Of a stretch of DNA of 64,000 nucleotides, positions 26,418 to 34,101 are shown piece by piece; the first letter of the stretch is position 1; the number at the start of each line of letters is the position of its first letter. This DNA is from Geodermatophilus siccatus. GTDB lineage: Bacteria > Actinomycetota > Actinomycetes > Mycobacteriales > Geodermatophilaceae. The notes under the pieces are model-generated. The model worked only from the letters and a program-made list of their open reading frames with translations, did not search any database and was not told where the DNA came from. The stretch covers positions 124,001 through 188,000 of the forward strand of contig NZ_FNHE01000006.1 of assembly GCF_900103785.1 (NCBI RefSeq), written 5' to 3'. A program made the position numbers and the translations under genes.

Positions 26418-27083
26418 TCAGCAGCCCCCGCCGTCACCGCCGCCACCGCAGTCGCCGCCGAAGCCACCGCCCCAGCCCGCGCCGACCCAGCCCGCCCCGG
26501 CGCCGTGGGCGTACACCCCGGAGTGGCTGCGGCGGACCTCGCGGACGCTGGGGCCCGGGGTCGTCGGCACGCAGGGCCGGGGCGGGGCGAAGTCGGCGGC
26601 CCGCCGCTCGGCGTCCGCCCAGGCGCCCGGGCCGCCCAGCGCCACGGCGAGCGCCTCGGCGCGGCCGACGACCGCTGGGGCGGACCGCAGCCGGCGCAGC
26701 TCCCGCCGGCCCGCGCGGGTCAGCCCGAGCGCCGTCCAGGCCCGCTCGGCCGTGGCGTGCACGCCACCGCGCCGGGACACCAGCCCGGCCTGCTGCAGCC
26801 CGTCGGCGAGTGCGGCCAGCCGGGCGTCGGTGCGCACCCGCCAGGCGATCCCGTCGATCGACCGGCGGGCACGCGGACCGGCGGCGTCCAGCACCGCGGC
26901 CTCGACGGGGTGCCTGCGGTGGGGGTCGACCACGTGCAGCTCGCCGGTGGCGCGGGTGACCCGCAGGCGCCCGTCCTCGACGAGGGCCACCACCGCGGCC
27001 TCGACGGCCCGGCGCGGTCCGCCGGCCAGGTAGGCGACCTCGTACAGGTCGGAGCCGAGGAGGGGGACGTGCGTTCCGGTCAT
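26418..27083 (-). CDS. TIGR04222-like protein with Gly/Cys-rich C-terminus
   Basis: A 221-residue protein. The N-terminal portion (SDLYEVAYLAGGPRRAVEAA) and winged-helix-like repeats match what I recall of the TIGR04222 family, usually membrane proteins; the membrane segment is not obvious here. The tail GGGFGGDCGGGGDGGGC is pure Gly/Cys/Asp. ATG 27083 is chosen over longer readings because coding character begins there. It is divergent from the XRE regulator and lies immediately ahead of cobN. Function unknown. Confidence 0.6.
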   Translation of the reverse strand: MTGTHVPLLGSDLYEVAYLAGGPRRAVEAAVVALVEDGRLRVTRATGELHVVDPHRRHPVEAAVLDAAGPRARRSIDGIAWRVRTDARLAALADGLQQAGLVSRRGGVHATAERAWTALGLTRAGRRELRRLRSAPAVVGRAEALAVALGGPGAWADAERRAADFAPPRPCVPTTPGPSVREVRRSHSGVYAHGAGAGWVGAGWGGGFGGDCGGGGDGGGC

Positions 27084-27165
27084 GTCCGTCGTCCTTCGCG
27101 TCGAGGATCGAGAGGGGCTGCGGCCGCACGCCGACGGTCGCACGTCCCACCCGCCGTCCGCGAGC

Positions 27166-27197
27166 GTGCTTGCACGATTGCACGGGGTGGCTATCGT
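27166..27197 (+). promoter_or_regulatory. Promoter and candidate operator of the XRE regulator
   Basis: TTGCAC (27170-27175) and TATCGT (27192-27197) are 16 bases apart, with GTG 27204 only six bases further, so the mRNA is probably leaderless. TTGCACGA/TTGCACGG is an 8-bp-period direct repeat and GTGC-TT-GCAC an inverted one; both cover the -35, as expected for autoregulation. Confidence 0.5.
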
Positions 27198-27203
27198 CCG
27201 GCC

Positions 27204-28076
27204 GTGGTGGACCGGGACACCCCGTCGGTGCGGGAGCGGCGGCTGGCGCGCGAGCTGCGCCAGCTGCGCACGGACGCACAGCTGCACGCCAAGGACGTCG
27301 CCGCGCGCCTCGGGTGGTCGCCGTCGAAGGTGTCGCGGATCGAGACGGCGCGGATCGGCATCGCCGCCCACGACCTGGACCGGCTGCTCGAGCTGTACCG
27401 GGTCCCCGACGCGCAGGCCGACCTGCTGCGCCGGCTGGCACCCTCGGCCCGGCCGCGCGGCTGGTGGGACGCCTACGCCGACACGCTGTCCCCGGGGTAC
27501 GCCAACCTCATCCGGCTGGAGGCGGGGTCCCGGGCGCTGCGCTGCTTCGGCGCGCTGGTGCCGCACGCGCTGCTGCAGACCCCGGACTACGTGCGCCAGG
27601 TCGTGCTCTCCACCTGGGAGCGGCCCGCACCGCCCGAGGTCGAGCGCCGGGTGCAGGTCTGCCGGCGGCGGCAGGAGGTCCTCGACGCGGCCGACCCGAT
27701 GCAGCTGTGGGCGGTGCTCGACGAGTCGGTGCTCCACCGCACCGCGGGCGCGCCCGGGACGCTCGACGGCGCGGCGGTGCTGCGCGGTCAGCTGGAGTGG
27801 CTCGCCGAGGTGGCCGGCCGGCCGAACGTCACCCTGCAGGTGCTGCCGTTCGACGCCGGGCTGCCGCCGGTGACCGCGGGCTCGTTCTCCGCCCTCGAGT
27901 CGCGCGCCACCGGGACGCCGGACGTCGTCTACCTGGAGAACAAGACGCGGATCGCCTTCGTCGACGGGGAGGCGGAGGTGCACCGCTACGGGCGCGCGTT
28001 CGAGCTGCTCACCGAGATGGCCTTGGATCCCGACGCGTCGGTCCGGCTGATCCGGCGCCTGGCCGCCGGCCGGTAG
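27204..28076 (+). CDS. XRE-family regulator with DUF5753 domain
   Basis: A 290-residue regulator. The helix-turn-helix is residues ~10-65 (ARELRQLRTDAQLHAKDVAA; GWSPSKVSRIETARIGI); the C-terminal DUF5753 domain spans ~90-280 with YANLIRLEAGSRALRCFGAL, VPHALLQTPDYVRQ and RPNVTLQVLPFDAG. Streptomyces members usually pair with a small DUF397 protein; none is adjacent here. Two adjacent GTG codons (27204, 27207) are possible starts. The divergent TIGR04222-like gene and cobN may be its targets. Confidence 0.88.
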   Translation: MVDRDTPSVRERRLARELRQLRTDAQLHAKDVAARLGWSPSKVSRIETARIGIAAHDLDRLLELYRVPDAQADLLRRLAPSARPRGWWDAYADTLSPGYANLIRLEAGSRALRCFGALVPHALLQTPDYVRQVVLSTWERPAPPEVERRVQVCRRRQEVLDAADPMQLWAVLDESVLHRTAGAPGTLDGAAVLRGQLEWLAEVAGRPNVTLQVLPFDAGLPPVTAGSFSALESRATGTPDVVYLENKTRIAFVDGEAEVHRYGRAFELLTEMALDPDASVRLIRRLAAGR

Positions 28077-28124
28077 CCGGACCAGGCGGGTCCGCGGAGG
28101 GTGGGCCCGGGACGGGGTCCTCGC

Positions 28125-28445
28125 TCACGCGGCGCCGAGGGCGTCGGCCACCCGGTGGTGCGCCACCGCCTCGCCCGGCCGGCTCTGCCGCTCCAGCGTG
28201 CGGGCCAGCGCCCGGCGCGCCCAGCCGTTGGCCGGGGCCATCTCCACCAGCCGGGTCAGCGCGTCCTCCGCCCTCGTCAGCTGGGCGGAGCCGAAGTAGG
28301 CGCGGGCCAGGAGCTCGAGGGCGGCCTCGTTGGCCGGCTCGGCCTCGACGAGCGGCTCGAGCAGGCGCGCCGCCTCGATCGGCTGCCCCATCGCGAGGAA
28401 GAGGTCCGCGCGGAGGAACTCCGAGTGCAGGTCGCGCTGGGTCAT
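28125..28445 (-). CDS. Tetratricopeptide-repeat protein
   Basis: A 106-residue protein made of about three TPR-like helical pairs: FLRADLFLAMGQPIEAARLL, LELLARAYFGSAQLTRAEDAL, GWARRALARTLERQSRPGEA. ATG 28445 (MTQRDLHSEF) is preferred; a TTG at 28520 would prepend residues without TPR character. It likely mediates protein contacts; partner unknown. It is convergent with the XRE gene; the 48-base gap has a weak GACGGGGTCCTC trace of the dispersed element. Confidence 0.75.
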   Translation of the reverse strand: MTQRDLHSEFLRADLFLAMGQPIEAARLLEPLVEAEPANEAALELLARAYFGSAQLTRAEDALTRLVEMAPANGWARRALARTLERQSRPGEAVAHHRVADALGAA

Positions 28446-28572
28446 GCCAGGACAACCCACCGCCCCCGCCGCGGCTTCCCGCGGAAAGACCACGAACCCA
28501 CGTCGTTGTAGTGCATCCAACGAGGGTCAGCGGGGGAACAATGAGCACCGTCACACTCACCCGGGAGTCCCC

Positions 28573-29268
28573 ATGGCACTGCGACCGCACCTCTCGCACC
28601 GCACGGCCGACACCAGCGAGGAGCGCCCAGGCCCCGGCGCCCGCGTGTACGCCGTCCAACGCACCGGCGCCGTCCTGGTGGCGCTCGTGCTCCTGGTCTT
28701 CGGTCTCCTCGGCTTCGCCGGCGGCCTGGACTACTTCTCCACCGAGGGCGAGCGCATCCTCGGCCTGTCCTCCAACGGCCTGCTGTCGACCATCTCGGTG
28801 GTCATGGCGGTCGTCCTGCTGATCGCCGCTGCGCGCAGCCCGCGGATCACCTCGACGATCATGATCGTCGCCGGCTCGCTGTTCCTGCTCTCCGCCCTGG
28901 TCAACCTGGCGGTGCTGCGGACCTCCTTCAACATCCTGGCGTTCGAGTTCGAGAACGTCGTGTTCTCCGTCGTCGTCGGCCTGCTCCTGCTCACGCTCGG
29001 CGCCTACGGCCGGATCAGCGGCCACCTGCCGGAGGACAGCCCGTACGCCCACCCGCACGCGCTGGCGGAGGAGGAGGACGACGACCTGCCGTCGACACCG
29101 GAAGAGGTCGCCGCGGAGCAGGCGATGCGCGAGGCCGAGCGCGCCGTCGCCCTGCACGCCGGCACCGACGACCAGCGGCGCCGGGTGGCGGCCATGGCGC
29201 AGGTGCACAGCCGGGGCGACCGCCGCCGGGTGTGGATGTCCTTCGACCAGGCACGCCGGCTCGGCTGA
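28573..29268 (+). CDS. DUF4383 four-helix membrane protein
   Basis: A 231-residue protein. Four hydrophobic helices span residues ~25-160 (AVLVALVLLVFGLLGFAGGL; ISVVMAVVLLIAAA; TIMIVAGSLFLLSALVNLAV; VVFSVVVGLLLLTLGAY), followed by an acidic EEEDDDLPSTPEEV linker and a charged helical cytoplasmic tail ending MSFDQARRLG. The ATG has GGGAG just upstream. DUF4383 is common in actinobacteria, with no assigned role. It is divergent from the TPR gene. Confidence 0.8.
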   Translation: MALRPHLSHRTADTSEERPGPGARVYAVQRTGAVLVALVLLVFGLLGFAGGLDYFSTEGERILGLSSNGLLSTISVVMAVVLLIAAARSPRITSTIMIVAGSLFLLSALVNLAVLRTSFNILAFEFENVVFSVVVGLLLLTLGAYGRISGHLPEDSPYAHPHALAEEEDDDLPSTPEEVAAEQAMREAERAVALHAGTDDQRRRVAAMAQVHSRGDRRRVWMSFDQARRLG

Positions 29269-29280
29269 CCGCGCCACACC

Positions 29281-29340
29281 GGCCTCGCTGCAGGGTCCCG
29301 GCCCGGGCGGAGCGAGGGGCGGGGGGCAGCGAGGTCCTTT
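29281..29340. repeat. Dispersed GC-rich 3'-end element, copy D
   Basis: CTGCAGGGTCCCGG...GCGGAGCGAGG...GGGGGCAGCGAGGTCCTTT lies between the co-directional DUF4383 and cobG genes, 12 bases past the first stop and 20 before the second start. It ends in a short T run. Confidence 0.78.
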
Positions 29341-29359
29341 CAGTACCCTCGCCTCCGCC

Positions 29360-30586
29360 ATGACCGCCCGCACCCCCGCCGCCGCCCGCCTCCGGGCCGA
29401 CGCGTGCCCCGGCGCGCTGCAGACCCACGCCGCCGCCGACGGTGCGCTGGCCCGGGTGCGGGTCCCCGGCGGCCTGCTGACCGGCGGCCAGCTGCGGGCG
29501 CTCGCGGCCGCCGCGCGCGACCTCGGCGACGGGGCGCTGGAGCTCACCAGCCGGGGCAACGTGCAGCTGCGCGGCCTGGCCGGCGGCGCGGAGGCCGAGC
29601 TCGGCGACCGGCTCGCCGCCGTCGGCCTGCTGCCCAGCGCGTCGCACGAGCGGGTGCGCAACGTGCTGGCCAGCGCACTGACCGGCTGGGCCGGCGGGCA
29701 CGTCGACGTCCGGCCGTGGGTGCGTGCGCTGGACGCCGGGATCTGCGCCGACCCCGCGCTCGCCGCGCTGCCGGGCCGGTACCTCGCCACGCTCGACGAC
29801 GGCCGCGGCGACGTGGCCGGCCTCGGTGGGGACGTCGGCCTGCTCGCCCTCTCCCCCGCCGAGGTCGCCCTGACCCTGGCCGGCACCGACTCCGGGTGGC
29901 GCGCCCACCCGGACGACGCGGTCGCGCTCGCCCTCGCCGCCACCCGTGCGTTCCTCGACGAGCGCGCCGCCCAGGGCGGCACCTGCTGGCGGCTCGCGGA
30001 GTTGGCCGGCGGCCCCGAGCGAGTGGCCGGCAGGATCACACCGTCGTCCTCCGGACGACACCGCGGCCACGTGCCGTCCCCCCGCTGCGCGGAGCCCCTG
30101 CCGTCCCTCCTCGGGGGAGCCTCCGGCTCCCCACTCGTCGGGACCCCCGTGGGCACCACCCGGCAGGACGACGGACGGACCGCCCTCGCCGCCGTCGTCC
30201 CGCTCGGCCGGCTCTCCGCGGAGCAGGCCGACCTGCTGGCCCGCCTCGCCGACGAGGTGCAGCTGACGCCGTGGCGCAGCGTCGTCGTCCCCGGCCTGGC
30301 CGAGCACGCCGTCGACGACGCGGCCGCCGCCCTGCACCGGACCGGCATGGTGCTCGACGCGGACAGCGCCTGGACCAGGGTGACCGCCTGCGCGGGCCGG
30401 CCGGGGTGCGCGAAGTCGCTGGCCGACGTCCGCGCCGACGCCGCCCGGGCCGTGGCGGACGGCACACTGCCGGCGGGCGGTGCCCGCCAGCACTGGGCCG
30501 GGTGCGAGCGCCGCTGCGGCCGTCCCCGCGGCGAGGTCGTCGACGTGGTGGCGACCGGGACCGGATACCGAGTCGGGTGGAGCTGA
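29360..30586 (+). CDS. cobG: Precorrin-3B synthase, carrying a repeat-derived insert
   Basis: A 408-residue ferredoxin-nitrite/sulfite-reductase-like monooxygenase that uses O2 to make precorrin-3B. The NiRSiR half-domain [14 protein letters not shown] and the Fe-S cysteines [10 protein letters not shown]...[11 protein letters not shown] are intact. It is about 45 residues longer than expected; the excess maps to residues ~228-272 ([15 protein letters not shown] onward), encoded by a terminal-inverted-repeat element, at the junction of the two homologous halves. It overlaps cobH (TGATG). Presence of cobG marks the aerobic pathway. Confidence 0.92.
   Translation: MTARTPAAARLRADACPGALQTHAAADGALARVRVPGGLLTGGQLRALAAAARDLGDGALELTSRGNVQLRGLAGGAEAELGDRLAAVGLLPSASHERVRNVLASALTGWAGGHVDVRPWVRALDAGICADPALAALPGRYLATLDDGRGDVAGLGGDVGLLALSPAEVALTLAGTDSGWRAHPDDAVALALAATRAFLDERAAQGGTCWRLAELAGGPERVAGRITPSSSGRHRGHVPSPRCAEPLPSLLGGASGSPLVGTPVGTTRQDDGRTALAAVVPLGRLSAEQADLLARLADEVQLTPWRSVVVPGLAEHAVDDAAAALHRTGMVLDADSAWTRVTACAGRPGCAKSLADVRADAARAVADGTLPAGGARQHWAGCERRCGRPRGEVVDVVATGTGYRVGWS
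30041..30174. mobile_element. MITE-like element inserted in frame in cobG
   Basis: It is bounded by 10-bp perfect inverted repeats CCGTCGTCCT (30041-30050) and AGGACGACGG (30165-30174). It holds an internal hairpin GGGGAGCC-TCC-GGCTCCCC. Its first ~50 bases recur with few changes at 39242-39292. The reading frame stays open through it, giving a Ser/Pro/Gly-rich insert. No transposase is encoded; a clear target duplication was not seen. Confidence 0.7.
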
Positions 30587-31206
30587 TGTACGAGTACGAG
30601 AAGGACGGCGCGGAGATCTACCGGCGCTCGTTCGCCACGATCCGCGCCGAGGCCGACCTGGCCGGCCTGCCCGAGGACGTCGCCCGCGTCGCGGTGCGGA
30701 TGGTGCACGCCTGCGGTCAGGTGGACCTGGTCGAGGACCTCGCCTTCTCCCCCGACGTCGTCGTCCGGGCCCGCGAGGCACTGGACGCCGGCGCCCCGGT
30801 GCTGTGCGACGCGGAGATGGTCGCCTCGGGCGTCACCCGGCGGCGGCTGCCGAAGGACAACGAGGTCGTCTGCACGCTCAACGACCCGCGCACCCCGGGC
30901 CTGGCCGCCGACCTCGGCACCACCCGCACCGCCGCAGCGCTCGAGCTGTGGCGCGACCGGCTGGACGGCGCGGTGGTCGCCATCGGCAACGCGCCGACCG
31001 CGCTGTTCCACCTGCTGGAGATGGTCGCCGCCGGGGCGCCGCGCCCGGCCGCCGTCCTCGGCATCCCGGTCGGCTTCATCGGGGCGGTGGAGTCCAAGGA
31101 CGCCCTGGCCGCCTCCGACCTCGAGCACCTGGTGGTCCGCGGCCGGCGCGGCGGCAGCGCCATCACGGCGGCGGCGGTCAACGCGATCGCGAGCGACGTC
31201 GAGTGA
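30586..31206 (+). CDS. cobH: Precorrin-8X methylmutase
   Basis: A 206-residue enzyme moving the C11 methyl to C12 to give hydrogenobyrinate. Landmarks: [35 protein letters not shown] with the catalytic His, [12 protein letters not shown], and [17 protein letters not shown] 30586 overlaps the cobG stop; its TGA overlaps cobIJ. Part of cobG-cobH-cobIJ. Confidence 0.95.
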   Translation: MYEYEKDGAEIYRRSFATIRAEADLAGLPEDVARVAVRMVHACGQVDLVEDLAFSPDVVVRAREALDAGAPVLCDAEMVASGVTRRRLPKDNEVVCTLNDPRTPGLAADLGTTRTAAALELWRDRLDGAVVAIGNAPTALFHLLEMVAAGAPRPAAVLGIPVGFIGAVESKDALAASDLEHLVVRGRRGGSAITAAAVNAIASDVE

Positions 31207-32723
31207 CCGGGCCCCGCACCGGCCGTCTGTACGGGGTCGGCCTCGGTCCCGGCGACCCCGAGCTGGTGACCGTCAAGGCCGCCCGGCTCATCGCCGCCGC
31301 CGACGTCGTCGCCTTCCACGCCGCCCGGCACGGCCGCTCGGTCGCCCGCGCGGTGGCCGCGCCCTACCTGCGGGAGGGTCAGGTCGAGGAGCTGCTGGTC
31401 TACCCGGTGACCACCGAGACGACCGACCACCCCGGCGGCTACCAGGGCGCGATCGACGAGTTCTACGAGGCGGCCGCGGCCCGGCTCGCCGCGCACCTGG
31501 ACGCCGGCCGCGACGTCGTCGTCCTCGCCGAGGGCGACCCGTTCTTCTACGGCTCCTACATGCACATGCACAAGCGGCTGGCCTCCCGGTACCCGACCGA
31601 GGTGGTGCCCGGTGTGACCAGCGTCAGCGGCGCCGCCGCGGCGGTCGGCCGGCCGCTGGTCGAGCGCGACGAGGTGCTCACCGTGCTGCCCGGCACGCTG
31701 CCCGCCGAGGAGCTCGCCGAGTGGCTGGCCACCACGGACGCCGCTGCCGTGATGAAGCTGGGCCGCACGTTCGGCAACGTGCGCGAGGCGTTCGACGCCG
31801 CGGGGGTGCTCGACCGGGCCCTCTACGTCGAGCGGGCCAGCACCGACCGGCAGCGCACGATGCCGCTGGCCGACGTCGACCCGGCGACCGTCCCCTACTT
31901 CTCCCTCGCCCTGCTGCCCAGCCCGCTGACCGACCCGACCGCCGGACCCGAGAGGTCCGGGGACGCCCCGCCCCGCACCGGCGGGGTCGTCGTCGTCGGC
32001 CTCGGCCCGGGCGACCGCTGCTGGACCACCCCGGAGGCCGCCGAGGCGCTGGCCGCCGCCGACGACCTGGTCGGCTACGGCCCCTACCTGGACCGGGTGC
32101 CGGCCAACCCGCGGCAGACCCGCCACCCCAGCGACAACCGGGTCGAGGCCGAGCGCGCCGCGCACGCCCTCGACCTGGCGCGGTCGGGACGGCGGGTCGC
32201 GGTCGTCTCCAGCGGCGACCCCGGCGTCTTCGCCATGGCCGCCGCGGTGCTCGAGGTCGCCGAGCGGCCCGAGTACCGCGACGTCCCGGTGCGGGTGCTG
32301 CCCGGCCTGACCGCCGCGCAGGCCGTCGCGGCCCGGGTCGGTGCGCCGCTGGGTCACGACTTCTGCGTGGTCAGCCTCTCCGACGTCCGCAAGCCGTGGG
32401 ACGTCGTCGTCGAGCGGCTGCGGCACGCGTCGGCCGCCGACCTGGTGCTCGCGCTCTACAACCCGCGGTCCAGGGCCCGGCCGCACCAGCTCGCGGAGGC
32501 CCAGCAGGTGCTGCTGGAGGGCCGCAAGCCCGACACGGTGGTCGTCGTCGGCCGGGACGTCGGGGGCCCCGAGGAGAGCATCCGGGTCACCACCCTCGGC
32601 GAGCTCGACCCGCAGACCGTCGACATGCGCTGCTGCGTGATCGTCGGCTCGTCGCAGACCCGGGTCAGCGCCACCGGCGCGGTCTACAGCCCCCGCACGC
32701 ACCCGGACGCGCGCCCTTCCTGA
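31203..32723 (+). CDS. cobIJ: Fused precorrin-2 C20- / precorrin-3B C17-methyltransferase
   Basis: A 506-residue fusion of two SAM-dependent corrin methyltransferases. CobI half (~1-245): [59 protein letters not shown] ~15-residue linker is followed by the CobJ half (~260-500): [62 protein letters not shown]. The same fusion occurs in mycobacteria. GTG 31203 overlaps the cobH stop. With CobG between the two reactions, the trio covers the ring-contraction stage. Confidence 0.95.
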   Translation: MTGPRTGRLYGVGLGPGDPELVTVKAARLIAAADVVAFHAARHGRSVARAVAAPYLREGQVEELLVYPVTTETTDHPGGYQGAIDEFYEAAAARLAAHLDAGRDVVVLAEGDPFFYGSYMHMHKRLASRYPTEVVPGVTSVSGAAAAVGRPLVERDEVLTVLPGTLPAEELAEWLATTDAAAVMKLGRTFGNVREAFDAAGVLDRALYVERASTDRQRTMPLADVDPATVPYFSLALLPSPLTDPTAGPERSGDAPPRTGGVVVVGLGPGDRCWTTPEAAEALAAADDLVGYGPYLDRVPANPRQTRHPSDNRVEAERAAHALDLARSGRRVAVVSSGDPGVFAMAAAVLEVAERPEYRDVPVRVLPGLTAAQAVAARVGAPLGHDFCVVSLSDVRKPWDVVVERLRHASAADLVLALYNPRSRARPHQLAEAQQVLLEGRKPDTVVVVGRDVGGPEESIRVTTLGELDPQTVDMRCCVIVGSSQTRVSATGAVYSPRTHPDARPS

Positions 32724-32781
32724 GCGAGGACCCCCTCCTCCCCACCCCTCGCAGGCTCAGGACGGGGCCCGGGACGGGGCC
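32724..32781. repeat. Dispersed GC-rich 3'-end element, copy E
   Basis: Starts right after the cobIJ stop: GCGAGGACCCCCTCC...CCTCGCAGGCTCAGGACGGGGCCCG, the family core in reverse orientation. Probably terminates the cobGHIJ unit. The rest of the 183-base gap to the mftD-like gene holds only its GGGAGG ribosome site. Confidence 0.75.
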
Positions 32782-32906
32782 GCACCCCCCCAACCGGCCG
32801 GAGTCGTGACACTCAGTGCCACGCCTGGCACGATGACCCGCGACGTGGCGCACGTCACCGTGGGCGGGACGGCGCTGATGACCGGGCGATCGCGGGAGGG
32901 GCTCCC

Positions 32907-34076
32907 ATGGCGAGCACCAAGGACTGGTTCGAGACCGTCGAGGAGGCCCAGCACCGCGCGAGGAAGCGGCTGCCGCGGTCGGTCTACCTGGCGCTGGTGG
33001 CCGGGACCGAGAAGGGGCTGACGGCGAACGACAACGTCGCCGCCTTCGACGAGATCGCCTGGCGCCCGCACGTCGCCGACCTGCCCGCCAAGCGGGACAC
33101 GGCGACCACGGTGATGGGCCAGGAGGTCAGCATGCCGGTGCTGGTCTCCCCCACCGGCGTGCAGGCGGTGCACCCCGACGGCGAGGTGGCGGTGGCCCGC
33201 GCGGCCGCGGCCCAGGACGTCGCGATGGGCCTGTCCTCCTTCGCCAGCAAGTCGGTCGAGGAGGTCGGCGCGGCCCAGCAGAAGCTGTTCTTCCAGATGT
33301 ACTGGGTCGGCTCGCGCGAGACGATCCTCGCCCGCGCGGAGCGGGCGCGGGCCGCGGGCGCCAAGGGCCTGATCATGACGCTGGACTGGTCGTTCGCCTC
33401 CCGCCGCGACTGGGGCAGCCCGCCCATCCCCGAGAAGATCGACGTGAGGAACGCGCTGAAGTTCGCCCCCGAGGTCGTGCGCAAGCCGCGCTGGCTGGCG
33501 ACCTACCTGCGGTCGGGCTCCATCCCCGAGCTCACCGTCCCGAACCTGGCGCTCGGCGGGGAGGAGCCGCCGAACTTCTTCGGCGCCTACGGCCAGTGGA
33601 TGGGCACCCCGCTGCCCACCTGGGAGGACGTCGCCTGGCTGCGCGAGCAGTGGGGCGGACCGTTCATGCTCAAGGGGATCACCCGCCCCGACGACGCCCG
33701 CCGCGCGGTCGACGCCGGCGTCAGCGCCATCTCCGTCTCCACGCACGGCGGCAACAACCTCGACGGCACGCCCGGGGCGATCCGCTCGCTGCCCGGGGTG
33801 GTTGACGCGGTCGGCGACCAGGTCGAGGTGCTCATGGACGGCGGGGTGCGCCGCGGCGCCGACGTCGTCAAGGCGATGGCCCTGGGCGCCAGGGCGGTGA
33901 TGATCGGCCGCGCCTACCTGTGGGGCATGGCCGCGAACGGCGAGCGCGGCGTCCAGAACGTCCTCGCGATCATCCGGCAGGGCATCGACGAGGCGCTGCT
34001 GGGGCTGGGCAAGGCCTCGGTGCACGACCTGACCCGCGAGGACGTCGTCCTGCCGCCGGACTTCACCCGCGACTGA
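32907..34076 (+). CDS. MftD-like FMN-dependent alpha-hydroxyacid-oxidase family enzyme (orphan)
   Basis: A 389-residue TIM-barrel flavoenzyme. Its opening (KDWFETVEEAQHRARKRLPRS, then VYLALVAGTEKGLTANDN) and core STHGGNNLDGTP, VEVLMDGGVRRGADVVKA and ALGARAVMIGRAYLWG closely resemble M. tuberculosis Rv0694 (MftD), which oxidatively deaminates premycofactocin precursor. The active-site HGG and flavin-phosphate RRG motifs are intact. No mftA, mftB, mftC, mftE or mftF is nearby. ATG 32907 has GGGAGG. It could supply mycofactocin maturation in trans or be a lactate-type oxidase paralogue. Confidence 0.8.
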   Translation: MASTKDWFETVEEAQHRARKRLPRSVYLALVAGTEKGLTANDNVAAFDEIAWRPHVADLPAKRDTATTVMGQEVSMPVLVSPTGVQAVHPDGEVAVARAAAAQDVAMGLSSFASKSVEEVGAAQQKLFFQMYWVGSRETILARAERARAAGAKGLIMTLDWSFASRRDWGSPPIPEKIDVRNALKFAPEVVRKPRWLATYLRSGSIPELTVPNLALGGEEPPNFFGAYGQWMGTPLPTWEDVAWLREQWGGPFMLKGITRPDDARRAVDAGVSAISVSTHGGNNLDGTPGAIRSLPGVVDAVGDQVEVLMDGGVRRGADVVKAMALGARAVMIGRAYLWGMAANGERGVQNVLAIIRQGIDEALLGLGKASVHDLTREDVVLPPDFTRD

Positions 34077-34101
34077 GCGGCCCGCGCGCCCACCGACGGG
34101 A

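Noticed and set aside
22888-27033. A 1381-codon open frame on the strand opposite cobN
   Set aside because: It is a compositional shadow of a GC-rich gene: Arg/Gly/His/Val-rich, no domain, no ribosome site, while cobN matches its family over full length.
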